Source: Strigamia acuminata (lineage: Eukaryota; Arthropoda; Chilopoda; Geophilomorpha; Linotaeniidae). From it: a DNA stretch of 60,000 bases. Of this stretch, positions 33,601 to 44,127 are shown in pieces. Within the stretch, counting starts at the first letter, position 1, and each line of letters opens with the position of its first letter. The DNA lies in NCBI GenBank assembly GCA_949358305.1, contig OX442323.1, positions 3,102,001 through 3,162,000 of the forward strand. The letters are read 5' to 3'. The position numbers and the translations under genes were made by a program. The notes beneath the pieces are model-generated. The model had not been told where the DNA came from. It did not search any database and worked only from the letters and a program-made list of their open reading frames with translations.

Positions 33601-34983
33601 TTCGAATAGTGAGTAATAAGTGACGGGGACGTTGAGGTCTTTGATTTGACGAATCGTTTGGAGTTTTTCGAATAGATTCGACGTTGGCGATTCCCATTTC
33701 ATTTCGTTGCGTTCTTGCAGCGATGGTTTATCGGAGGTCCATCTTTCCAGTGTGAGAGTTCGACTAAAAGAAAATTCAAAATAATCAAAAAAAAATTCTA
33801 AAATTTTTAACAAAATTAAAAAAATTGATAAAAATCAAAAAATTAATTTTTTTAAATTCATTTATCGTGATATTATATTAGATTTACTTGTGTAGAATGG
33901 TTGCTGCATCGGCATTTCGACCCAAAGGTGAAAACCTCACAATTCCATCCGAAATGCCTCGACGGATGATGTAATTGTCGTGCTCGTCAATCCAAAGATT
34001 GTATTTATAAATGATGTCGCGGTGCAGAGCGTGTTGCTAAAAACGAGCAAATCGAATAAATTAAACGTGTTGCGAGTTGTTTATCGCGTGATTCACTCAC
34101 AGGATGATTGCACTCGTTGCATTCGAAAGACCTGTGGGTCGACGCACCAAAGTACGGGGCGTAACCATCGTCGCAAGTGTCGTAATCAATCGCTTTTGTG
34201 AAATTGATCTCGTGTCCACCCATTTTCTCGGCTCGCATCGCTTGGTAGTCGTAAATGGCCGTGCACACACCGCTGAATGTCGGTTCTGAAGCTTGGAAAA
34301 CGGTGCCAAGTTCTTCGACTTCGCTGTTCTCCGCCACGAATTTCTTGATAGGGATTTTGCGAATCTGGAACATCGTGGCTAAACCGGATTTGAAGTTCTT
34401 GGACCATTCGGTTTCCCGCTGATCAAACTGCACCTTCTCGACCTATGACATTTTAAATAATATTAAAATTAATGTTAATATTTTGTAAGTTAGTTGTAAT
34501 AAATTAAATACCGAGCCTTCTGGCCGAAATTGCACCACAAACGGTCTCGTCAAGTTGCTGGTGTAAATGTCAGAGTGGGAGAATTTCAAAGGAATCTCAT
34601 CGGGGCTAATTTGGTGAAATATTTCATTAGCTCTGCCAACTGTCACATCTGAGATCTGCAATATATTATTTATTCGTCATTATTTGTTTAAAATTGATTT
34701 AGCTCGTATTTTACCTCGATAACGACTTGATTTTCTGCCGATTTGGTCACTTTAACTTCGCATCTGATGCCAACTGCAGCAAACTGTTGAGTAATTTCGG
34801 GACTTCCGCTTAACACGACGGTGTTGTAGGAATAAACTGCAGTTTTGTCACTCGGAACGACTATTTCAAATTGGAAAATGGAAAATAAATTAAAAGCAAT
34901 CGTGGTTTATGTGGTTTCGTTTTACTGTTGGCCGTTGCGCTGGCAAGCAGCAGGCTGAAGACGAGGACGGACCAATGCTCCAT
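27603..34983 (-). CDS. Vitellogenin-like large lipid-transfer protein
   Basis: Twenty-four exons close in frame to 1768 residues: 34983-34926, 34860-34715, 34655-34512, 34442-34101, 34036-33888, 33763-33577, 33514-33345, 33282-32949, 32686-32489, 32418-32201, 31824-31730, 31658-31534, 31471-31325, 31266-30929, 30866-30569, 30515-30324, 30237-29763, 29644-29340, 29272-29093, 29037-28749, 28690-28539, 28487-28251, 28190-27962, 27901-27603. The protein starts with a signal peptide (VLVFSLLLASATA), then the vitellogenin N lipid-transfer module to about residue 720. A Ser/Asp/Glu-rich tract lies near 1090-1160, a VWD domain near 1464-1590 (CTVGNRYVDNF) and a GVCG motif near 1605 in place of the usual GLCG/GICG. 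A cysteine-rich C-terminus follows. It is secreted and probably carries lipid to eggs or haemolymph. The Ser tract and furin site expected near residue 350 in classical insect vitellogenin are absent, so a vitellogenin-like paralogue is possible. Confidence 0.88.
32736..32932. mobile_element. Degenerate MITE in a vitellogenin-like intron
   Basis: The ends GAGTCGGGTTTCATCAAATC and GATTCGAGGAAATGACCCGACTTC are imperfect inverted repeats. They match the ends of the larger MITE at 50318-50703, so the two belong to one family. No coding sequence is present. Confidence 0.55.
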
Positions 34984-35000
34984 GGTCACTGGCTGGTGTC

Positions 35001-35035
35001 AATCTGAATTGGCAAGTTTTTGCTTCGATTTTATA
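35001..35035 (-). promoter_or_regulatory. Core promoter of the vitellogenin-like gene
   Basis: On the minus strand TATAAAA occupies 35035-35029. About 30 bases downstream is an initiator-like TTCAGATTG near 35009-35001, which is 18-26 bases before the ATG at 34983. This gives a short 5' UTR, as is usual for insect yolk-protein genes. Confidence 0.7.
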
Positions 35036-35704
35036 GTGTTAGTTAGAAACGGACCTTGCACGTGTTTTGGATTTTTTTGGACCAAGGCACACGTCAAGAA
35101 TAATAAAAGTCAACGACCAATTCATCCAAACAGAAAGTGTCACTGATAACTAATTTTTAAATGATTTGGAAATGAATAATCGAAATAAAGAATGGATTTT
35201 TGTTTTAATTGAACGTGGTTTTTGTTTTACACCGGACAGGACACCGATTCAACACTCTATACTCCAATTAACGCATCAATTAGCTAGGAAATCGATGAGA
35301 TAACTGTAAAGTTATTATACACTAATTTTTGTAATCTGATAGAAATCTGATGATGAAAGATATTCGACTTTAACTGATTTTTAAAAAAAATAATATTATG
35401 AAAAATGATCTATTTTTAAAAAATTGCGCAACATGTAATATATTATTTTTATTGCTTCATGAAAAGAGACATTATAATTCGTGTAAATTTAATATTTTTG
35501 GAATGTAAAAATCCATTTTTAAATTTTTATTGTGTAAATTAAAATTAAATATTTCTAGTTTTCTAGCAGACTACCTTAGCTCGTTTAGATGAAGCGTTTT
35601 AGCTTGTACTTTGTGGGTTTGACAATAGGGGCGCATGCTATCGAACACAAACATCAAAATTAAAACAACAAAAAATTGGGCTGGGAATATATTTCAGTTA
35701 TTCC
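35036..35704. other. Intergenic region between divergent genes
   Basis: AT-rich sequence separates the vitellogenin-like promoter from the coiled-coil gene at 35705. It should hold upstream control sites for both genes. I see no repeat family or conserved site that I can name. Confidence 0.5.
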
Positions 35705-37483
35705 ATGGATAAACTCGCGAAACTTTCCGCAGCGTCAAGGAAAGTAAAAAAGAACGTCCAGGTTACTAAACCGTACATATTGCGCAAACATATTGAATTT
35801 AACCGATTTTGTGTATTTAGGTGCCGCACAACATGTTTGCCGCGTCAAATCCTTCTTATAATGAGTTTATAAAATGTATCGAAGCGATTTTGAACACTCG
35901 GGAAAAATTAAACAAAGTAAGAGAAAAGGAAGATGAAAATTTATTACGAGTAATTTAATTTAATTTTTACAGATTAGGCTTGATTTGGCAGCGTCGAAAT
36001 TGACCAGTGCGTATGTGAATTCAAATCCAACACAAATAGGTATTTTGTACAGAAATGAGTAATTGATGAAAATGTTTAATGGTTTGTTTTTAATTTGTTT
36101 TATTTTTTTTTTGTTTTAAATAGAAAAAAAGTTGAGACGATTATCGAGCGAGTTGCATCGTGTTCGAGCAATTATCGAATTCCAAGCTCAGATTCAAATA
36201 AAGCTCCAAGATTATAATTTCCAGTCAGCGAGTCCGCTCCGGTTGAACCATCACAGGTAACTAGAAAGAAAATTGTGTGGTTAGGTCGGTTAACAAGATT
36301 TATAATTTGGGTCATCGAAAATTGCTGAATTTGGAGGGGAGGAAAAAGATCGTGGGGTTTTTTACTCCAAAAATTCAATTTTTACTCCGAAAATTCAATT
36401 TTTACTCCGAAAATTCAATTTTTACTCCAAAAATTCAATTTTTACAATTCAATTTTTACTCCGAAAATTCAATTTTTACTCCAAAAATTCAATTTTTACT
36501 CCAAAAATTCAATTTTTACTCCAAAAATTCAATTTTTACTCCAAAAATTCAATTTTTACTCCAAAAATTCAATTTTTACTCCAAAAATTCAATTTTTACT
36601 CCAAAAATTCAATTTTTACTCCAAAAATTCAATTTTTACTCCAAAAATTCAATTTTTACTCCAAGAAATCTAAATTTTACTTTGAAATATTCAATTTGTA
36701 CTCCAAAAAATCTAATTTTTACTTTAAAATATTCAATTTTTATCCGGAAATCCATGATCTGGCGTTTGAAATTTCATTCTTTTTCATAAAATCAAATAAA
36801 TAAATTGAATTTATTCTCCTAAAGTCCATTTTTTCGTATAATAAAATTCAGGCTTGTTTCCCAAATTCAGCATTTTGTCGATAATCAATTATTATTTAGT
36901 ATATTTTAGCTTTGGCTCAAAAAAGCCTAGTTATGCATACCTGATAGACATTTCCCCATCATTATTAACAAACTTCCATTAATTTTGTTACTAGAGCCGT
37001 TTTGGAGTTAATAAACGTTATGCCGAAGATGACCGCAGAATTGAAACTGAACGTGCAAAACCTCGAGTGGTTTATCAGATACCAACCCAGCACAAGCGTG
37101 GTAAACTTTTAAACCTCAAGCCCTTTAAAAATGCAAGCATTAATCACCATTTTAAATCCAGGAAAGAATCTCGACCGCCGTTACGCAAACATTCACCTTG
37201 CTAGAATACACCACCAAAAGATTACGCGATTTTTACAACGTTTTGATGCAACTGCACACAATGCACTCCGTAAGAAAGACGGCAAAGTCCGACGAAGAAG
37301 TGCTCAGGTCAGTTTTGTTAGCTCGAAAACCCCAAAAGAATAATTCTATTTATTTATTGTAGCAATTACGACGTGAATACGGTCTGCGAATGGAAGGAGC
37401 AAAAGAAACTAAACGAGCAACTGCTGGAACCGACGTTTTTCGTTCAGTTCAAAAAAGACAAGTTCAGCAATTGGGGTTATTGA
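35705..37483 (+). CDS. Small coiled-coil protein, possible HAUS2-like subunit
   Basis: Seven exons join in frame (35705-35761, 35821-35916, 35973-36039, 36124-36256, 36995-37100, 37162-37307, 37363-37483) to 241 residues. The protein is largely helical. After a short basic start, residues of about 20-50 read NPSYNEFIKCIEAILNTREK, then two coiled-coil stretches follow and a polar C-terminus ends in KDKFSNWGY. Length and layout resemble HAUS2, a subunit of the augmin complex that recruits gamma-tubulin to spindle microtubules, but the match is by impression only. Intron 4 contains a 20-bp tandem array. Its stop lies 27 bp from the stop of the convergent transporter gene A. Confidence 0.7.
36365..36660. 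repeat. 20-bp tandem array in an intron
   Basis: About fifteen copies of ATTCAATTTTTACTCCAAAA lie head to tail, the first ones with TCCG instead of TCCA, followed by degenerate copies to about 36750. The 60-nt period of the resulting open frame (three units) explains a spurious 170-codon ORF; it is not a gene. Confidence 0.95.
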
Positions 37484-37510
37484 AAAAGGCAAGATTAATT
37501 GGATTATTTA

Positions 37511-39979
37511 TTATTTTAAATGTATTTCGACGTTATTACTTTCTATAGTTTTTGAATTTCGCTTTAAACGCCACAAAATTTCAAAAATCCATAAGGCGAC
37601 CGCGAACGAGCCGGCTGTGGCAAAGATCACGAATGTCGTGCTGTAACTTCCGGTTGCATCTTTGAGACTCCCTGAAAGAATTAGAAAGAAAATGATATTT
37701 AATAATTATTACGGACGTTTTGTAAAAATTCTAAATAAATTTCTACCGACTGTTGTCGCAGTGAGCAACAAAAAAGGCGCTTTGACCATCTCGCTGAAGC
37801 CGAAAGCCGTCGGATATTTCTTCTGCGGTTGACACGAAGCCAAGATCTCGAAATACAAAACCATCCCGAACGCGAAACAGCTTCCGCCTATCGCCGCCGC
37901 CGTCATCGCCACGTAATAGTCCTTGACGAACACCAGCAGGACGAGATCCAGCACGAAGACGACGAGAACCACGACGTACACGACGCTTTTCCTCCACTTG
38001 ATTCTGAGGAGAATAATGCCGGCCGGCAGCCGCAAAGCCAGGTCGGCGAAGGCCGTCGCCGAGACCAAATAGGCGCCTAAAATTCGGCTCACGCGGATCT
38101 CTTCGGCGGCGAAATCGGGCAGGATGGTGAGCATGGCGAAAAAGAGCGAAGCGTGGATGGCATTCGTCACGGCGTTGACTAAGAACGTGCAGTTCTTCAC
38201 GAACGACAAATCAAATTGGAATAATTTGGCGAAGTATTTTTGTTTGCTCGCAAAATGCTCGTCTTTGGTCGGGGAAATGAGTTTGGGCAGCGGCGGTTTA
38301 CGCGTTACGTTGAAAACTGCTTTTAGGAGCGCCGCTACGATGAAGAATTGCATGGCGATGCCGGTCATGATGAGACACGCGCCGTTGAGGCCGTACGTGT
38401 CGATGGAGTACTCCATGAGCGGCGGGAGGCAGGAGCTTCCGAAGGCGGATCCGGCGAGGGCGATGCTGTTTGCTAGGGGTCGTTTTTGTTTGAAACATTG
38501 GCCGACTGCGGCGACTGATGGGAAGAAGGCGAGGCTGGAGCCGATGCCTGGGGAATGAATGTTTGGGTCGGTAAGGCGTTTGGTTGCGCTGGTTTTGAAG
38601 CGAATGTACCAAAGAGAAAGCTCCAGCCGATGAATATCGTTTCTATGTCGAATGCTAGAAAATTGATGAACATTCCTATGGTGGCTAATACGGCTCCAAT
38701 TGTGGTTATTTTGTGAAATGTAAATCTTGTGGCTAAAAACGTTCCAATTGGTGCTAGGAGAATAATTGTTATTTTAATGTGTGTAAAAATGGTCAAATGA
38801 AAGTGATGCCAGGGAGGAATGTTACAAAGTAGCTTGTAAGGTTTAAAATAGCCAGACATGGTGGAAATAAATTGGGATTGGATGGCTTTAGGTAAAAATT
38901 GAATTGTTTTAGGTAAAAATTGGATTGTTTTGGGTAAAAATTGGATTATTTTAGGTATTTTAGGTAAAAATTTAATTATTTTAGGTATTTTAGGTAAAAA
39001 TTTAATTATTTTAGGTATTTTAGGTAAAAATTTAATTATTTTAGGTATTTTAGGTAAAAATTTAATTATTTTAGGTATTTTAGGTAAAAATTTAATTATT
39101 TTAGGTATTTTAGGTAAAAATTGAGTTGTTTTAGGTATAAATTGATTTGTTTTAGGTATAAATTGATTTGTTTTAGGTAAAAATTGAATTGTTTAAGGTA
39201 AAAGTTGAATTGTTTTAGGTAAAAATTGAATCTTTTGAGGTATTTTAGGTGAAAATTGAATTGTTTTAGGTATTTTAGGTGAAAATTGAATTGTTTTAGG
39301 TATTTTAGGTGAAAATTGAATAATTTTAGATAAAAATTGAATAATTTTGGTAAAAATTGAATAATTTTAGGTAAAAATTGAATAATTTTAGGTAAAAATT
39401 GAATAATTTTAGGTAAAAATTGAATAATTTTAGGTAAAAATTGAATAATTTTAGGTAAAAATTGAATAATTTTAGGTGAAAATTGAATAATTTTAAGTGA
39501 AAATTGAATTATTTTAGGTAAAAATTGAATAATTTTAGCCAAAAATTGAATTATTCACAGCCAAAAATTATTCATAATTAAAGTCTAGCCACCAAGAATG
39601 AGGAAGGCAATATATTATTCTCTAACTAGCATTTCTTCTCCATTAATCCGTATTATCACTTAGTTACGTAACTATTTTCCACGACTCTTTTTTTCCCCCC
39701 ATTTATCCTTGAATTGGCATCCTTGAAAAATAAATTCTACCTAATGAGACTTCAACAAAGTTTCATACCTGTCAAAAACACTAGCATCATTGTAATCATC
39801 GGCACCCAAGCTGCCACGCTTCTAGAAGCCGAGAAATATTTGACAGCGACCATATATATTATCCCGCCACTTCTATACAGACCCATGGCAACAAAATTGC
39901 TCATTGCACCTGCCAAAACAGTCAACCAACCGATCCCTCCGTCCAAAAGAGGAAAATGTTTATTTCCACCCGCAGACAT
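37511..39979 (-). CDS. Monocarboxylate-type transporter (SLC16 family), copy A
   Basis: Coding exons 39979-39769, 38753-38610, 38547-37747 and 37671-37511 join to 438 residues. The family comprises 12-helix proton-linked carriers for lactate, pyruvate and related acids. Helix 1 carries LLDGGIGW, the family's DGGxGW signature with Ile where Trp or Phe is usual. Exon 3 has the first-half end (GQCFKQKRPLAN), a cytosolic loop near residues 200-230 and most of the C-terminal helices; exon 4 starts GSLKDATGSY. The ATG at 39979 directly follows an acceptor, implying a non-coding exon near 40093. A poly(A) hexamer overlaps the stop. Substrate cannot be assigned. Confidence 0.9.
38890..39560. repeat. 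Tandem repeats in intron 1 of transporter A
   Basis: The left part, to about 39125, has six or more copies of a 33-bp unit built from TTTTAGGTATTTTAGGTAAAAATTTAATTA words. The right part has copies of about 21 bp (TTTTAGGTAAAAATTGAATAA). The two arrays share the TTTTAGGTAAAAATT core, so one may have grown out of the other. The long frames they create on both strands are artefacts. Confidence 0.92.
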
Positions 39980-40092
39980 CTGTGCACGACACAAAAATAC
40001 CAAAAAAATATATAAAAATTATTCCATCTTCTATTTATCTTTATTTTAAGTTTCTTATCTGCCCTCTTTAGAAAACGAAAGTGTTTACTTAC

Positions 40093-40299
40093 AATTTAGC
40101 GATATATTTAGCAGTCAAATGGACTTTGCGCCGAAAATTTCCCTTTCTGACCACGAGGGAGGAAATGTTTGATGTTTCTATCGGAGCATAAGTGCATAAG
40201 TTTTTCTTTTCTATTTTTGGCTGAAAATTGGAGCAGTTTGTTATCTGTTTTGACGGAACGATTTAATTCTTGTCGTCTGCTGTGACACTATTATATATA
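40093..40299 (-). promoter_or_regulatory. Probable promoter and non-coding exon of transporter A
   Basis: On the minus strand a TATA-rich run (TTATATATATAATAG) near 40299-40285 is followed by AGCAGACGAC and, further on, a splice donor (ATT then GTAAGTAAAC) whose last exonic base is about 40093. The acceptor is just before the ATG at 39979. The same AGCAGACGAC string occurs after the TATA box of transporter D. Confidence 0.45.
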
Positions 40300-41372
40300 T
40301 AACACTAATGCATCATGGTATTGATTTATTTATTAAAACAAATGCGGGGAAAAAAATTGAATTTTTTTGTCAAAGTTATGGCTTTTATATAATCGGTTAC
40401 ATATTTTAAAATTACTTATTTTATGTTCCGTGTAGTGGATATATTTTTTTTTGGAAACGTTTGGTTTGTTTATCAGAAATGTGTGTGCGATTGCAAGCAG
40501 ATATGGTGTGATGCACAGAATCGATCAATCGATGAATTTCCAGTCAAGGTGATTGAAATTGTTCGTTTTTACAACTCCTTGCCAAAAAAATGTCATATTC
40601 CTATTTTTGGAACTTTTAATATTTGAAATTTCTCAGAAACTATTTCTCGTAAGTAAAAATGGTTTTAGGAGGATTTAAAGGATTGTTAGAGCTATCATTT
40701 CGTTAAAAGTTTTTAGGAAAAAAATGAATAGTTAAAGAGAAAAAAATTAAAAACTCCAAAAAGTGACAATTTACAATATTTCTCATAACTTGTGAACAGA
40801 ATGAGATAGAATTAAAAACTAAACAGATTTGAGACTGTCTATATCCCAGGAAACCTTTTTAAATTGGATGTATGGGTCTCCAAAGCCCTCAAAAAAGGCG
40901 TAATGGAGCTATGTAAAGGGGTAGACAACAACTATTTTTCGAAAAATCTTGGCGAGCACAACTGTTGACGAATCAAGTCATAACTATAACATGTTATAGT
41001 ACGACACAATAATGCTTCAATTCAATGCTAAAGTTTCGTTTCGATTCGTGTAATGATAATTTATTGAATGACGTAATAAAGGCCACACAAAGATGGTTAG
41101 CTGTCAGAATATGGAGATGCCGAAATCAAAGTATTACAGGCAAGCCTCCCTTGACACATGAAATTGGTCCATTTTATTTTTTTAAACTTTTACAAGTCAA
41201 AATGTTGAATTCTTGGTGTTGTGAACATTCTATTGGTCAGTCCTTTGGTCAGTCTTTTGCTGGTGAATTTATTTTGCATTTGAGTAATTTTTATTGCTTT
41301 TTTTTGCAGCAATCTGGTGGAAATGGTGGATGGAAATTGGAAACCAATGGCAAGTTTACAACATTTAATGTG
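40300..41372. other. AT-rich spacer between transporters A and B
   Basis: No gene is recognised in this segment; open frames are short and unlike neighbouring proteins. It separates the promoter of A from the 3' end of B. Confidence 0.5.
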
Positions 41373-44012
41373 TTATTTATTATTTTCATTCATTTCTGTA
41401 TTTATTTCTAGAGTTTTCGTTCTTCTTTTGATGTACCAGAAGATTTCAAAAATCCATAAAGCAATTGCTATCGACTCCGCTGCAGCGAAGATTAGAAATG
41501 TCGTGCTGTAACTTCCGGTCGCATCCTTGAGGCTTCCTAATATTGCAAAACAACAACAGTTAGGTATATTACAACAATAAATTTTATTTTTATTTAAAAT
41601 TTTACCAACTGACGTTGCAGTAACCAACAAAAACGGAGCCTTGATCATCTCGCTTAGACCAAACGCCGTTGGATAATCCTTCGGAGCTTGACACGAGGCC
41701 AATATCTCAAAGTACAGGACCATGCCGAACGCAAAACACGCTCCGTTTACAGCCGCGGCGACCATCACGACGTAATAATCCTTGACAAACACCAGAAGGA
41801 TTAAGTCCAACACATTGATGATAAGGACAGTCATGTATATTACGCTGTTGCTCAATTTCATTTTAAAAACACAAATCCCGGCCGGTATTCGCGAAGCTAT
41901 GTCGGCAATAGCCGTGGCGGTCACCAAGTAGGCGCCTTGTATTCGGCTCACGCCCGTTTCTTCCACTACAAAATCGGGCAGGATCGTCAGGGTTGCAAAA
42001 AACAAAGCGACCTGGATGGCACTGGAGAATCCGTTCACCAGATACGTGCAATTCTGAACAAACGAGAAGTCCGAGCGAGAGAAGAATTTTCTGTCGGGCT
42101 TTCGAGGATCTTCTGCGGACGTTGATTCCAGCATTGGCGTTGCTGGTTCACGAGTTAATAGAAAGACGGTTCTTAATATGAACGTAACTACGAGAAATTG
42201 CATGGCGGCACCCGCCAGGAGAAGGCAGGTGCCGTTGAATCCGTACGTGCTAAGTAAGTACTCCAGAAGAGGCGGAAAGAAGGAGCTTCCGAAAGCGGCT
42301 GCCGCAAGTACGATGCTGTTGGCTAGGGGTCTTTTTTGTTTGAAACATTGACCCACTGCAGCTAATGTGGGAAAGACTACGAGACCGGAACCAACGCCTA
42401 GAAAATGTATGAAGGTTTTTTTTTATTAGGTGAATTAATTTATTCATTTTAATTACGGCTTACTGAATAGAAAACTCCAACCGATGAATACGGCTTCGAG
42501 ACTTGATGTAAAGAAATTGATCAACATTCCTAGAGTCGCTATGATTGCACCGATGAAAGCAATCCGATGGAATGTGTATGTTGTTGCTAGGAAAGTTGCA
42601 ATTGGTGCTGGAAAAGGAATATCGGTGAGTACGTTATTGTTAAGAGATTAATGGGTGCAGCCAATAGAGAGTTTGTGGGATGCATTTTTCTTTTATTTTG
42701 TGCCACGCTACACTATTTTAGTGCCATATCGTAAGGGAAAAATCTTTAGTGTATCGTTGGCACAGCCAATCAGAATTGAGAACACTATATTGTTAGCTCC
42801 GCCCATTGCAAATGGCGATTATTTTGTTGTCCCGATCAAACACATCACAGTCATAGGTACGTAGATTGAATGATAAGTGAGGCCCAAAATTGAATTTTAG
42901 GCCCAAAGCCATACTTTATAGGCATAATAATGGAATTTTATGCAGAAATTTGCACATTTACGCCCTCAAATTAAATTTTTAGGCCCAAAATTACTAACTG
43001 TCAGGAGTTGGCTGCAATAGTGTAGTGATAAAGGAAAAGTGCAGCCCGCAAAAACTTAATTTATCATTTTTTCCTTACACTATTTTTATACCGTATAGTG
43101 TTTAACTGTAAGGGAAAAATGCATCCCGCAAACTCTCTAATGTGGTAGTTTTCCACTATTTATGTTGTTGGAAAAAAATTGCAAGTGACGATTACACCTT
43201 TTTGTACGGTAGATACGTTCCAGAAAAAAAGCGTGTAAAAAAGGACGAAAAGTTAGACGAAAAGTTATTGAATGCGCCTAAATAGTCGTGTTCTATGCGT
43301 CTGTTTTTTGGATTTATGATGTTAAAATATCCAGAAACAAACACAAACACCACTGACACTTTTTTTAATGCTGCTGCAGGTCAGGTTAGGTCAGGTTAGG
43401 TCAGTTGAAGTCGCTTTCCTCACTAAAACACAACCCATCACTAAAAGTGAACCTATTCCCATTGTATCGTAGAATTGTGGTCTTGCTCATTGTGAAGCCT
43501 CCACATAATTTATAAGGGGGAAGTGTTTTGACTTAAAAAAATCTTGACCGCTTTTGTCGCGTGAACATTTGCATGATTGAGTGGTCAATGGCCAGCAGGA
43601 GCTTGTCATAATTGACATTAAACAGAACAGAAAAAAATACATTTGAATTCAAAGCACAGCTGCGCACTGGGTTTTATTTCATTTACTTTTTTTTATCTTT
43701 GCCAGCTTACGTAATTGCGCAGTAAACATAATAACGAGTGAAATTTATTTGTCATGTGACCTTGATTTTTACGATCGCGTGCAATTAAATCGCCAACTGA
43801 CCTGTGAAATATACGAGCATTATGGTGACCATTGGAACCCACGCTGCAACGCTTCTCGTGGCTGAAAAGTAGTTGACTGTTGCCATGTATATTATGCCGC
43901 CACTCCGGTAGACGCCCATGCCTATAAAATTACTGAGTGCACTTGCAAAGACTATGAGCCAGCCGAGCCCGCCGTCTAAAAGGCAGAAGTGTATTCTTCG
44001 ACGAGTAGTCAT
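41373..44012 (-). CDS. Monocarboxylate-type transporter (SLC16 family), copy B
   Basis: Coding exons 44012-43802, 42607-42464, 42397-41606 and 41536-41373 join to 436 residues. Intron positions and the 144-nt second exon match copies A and D. Helix 1 has LLDGGLGW and exon 3 begins GVGSGLVVFPTLAAVGQCFK. Charged cytosolic loop residues (about 200-230) differ most between copies, while the C-terminal helices (NVLDLILLVFVKDYYV, CFAFGMVLYFEILASC) are almost the same as in A. The protein ends in NNK-stop, where the last two codons and stop spell AATAAATAA, so the poly(A) hexamer lies inside the coding region. Intron 1 is long and holds a MITE. Confidence 0.9.
42665..43139. mobile_element. MITE in intron 1 of transporter B
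   Basis: Left end GAGAGTTTGTGGGATGCATT and right end AATGCATCCCGCAAACTCTC are inverted, each next to TA. The centre has a second, inner pair of related inverted words (GTAAGGGAAAAAT). It is about 475 bp and non-coding. Confidence 0.75.
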
Positions 44013-44078
44013 CTTAAAGAAATGGAAAATGGGTTTGCACGTTTGGGAGATGGATTTACCCGCATTCTATGCGTTTAC

Positions 44079-44127
44079 CTTCAGTTTAGACGAGAATTTC
44101 AACGGGAAAAGTTATTATATTTTTATA
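44079..44127 (-). promoter_or_regulatory. Probable promoter and short non-coding exon of transporter B
   Basis: TATAAAA occupies 44127-44121 on the minus strand. About 45 bases further on is a donor (CTGAAG then GTAAAC) with its last exonic base near 44079, and an acceptor (TTTCTTTAAG) lies just before the ATG at 44012. The first exon would be only about 15-20 bases. Confidence 0.5.

Noticed and set aside
36277-36789. 170-codon open frame on the plus strand
   Set aside because: It is the translation of a 20-bp tandem array in an intron; its repeated peptide has a 20-residue period equal to three units and no independent support.
38930-39542. Open frames on both strands with GKNLIILGIL and KIIQFLP repeats
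   Set aside because: Both are products of the tandem arrays in intron 1 of transporter A; low-complexity repeats stay open by chance.
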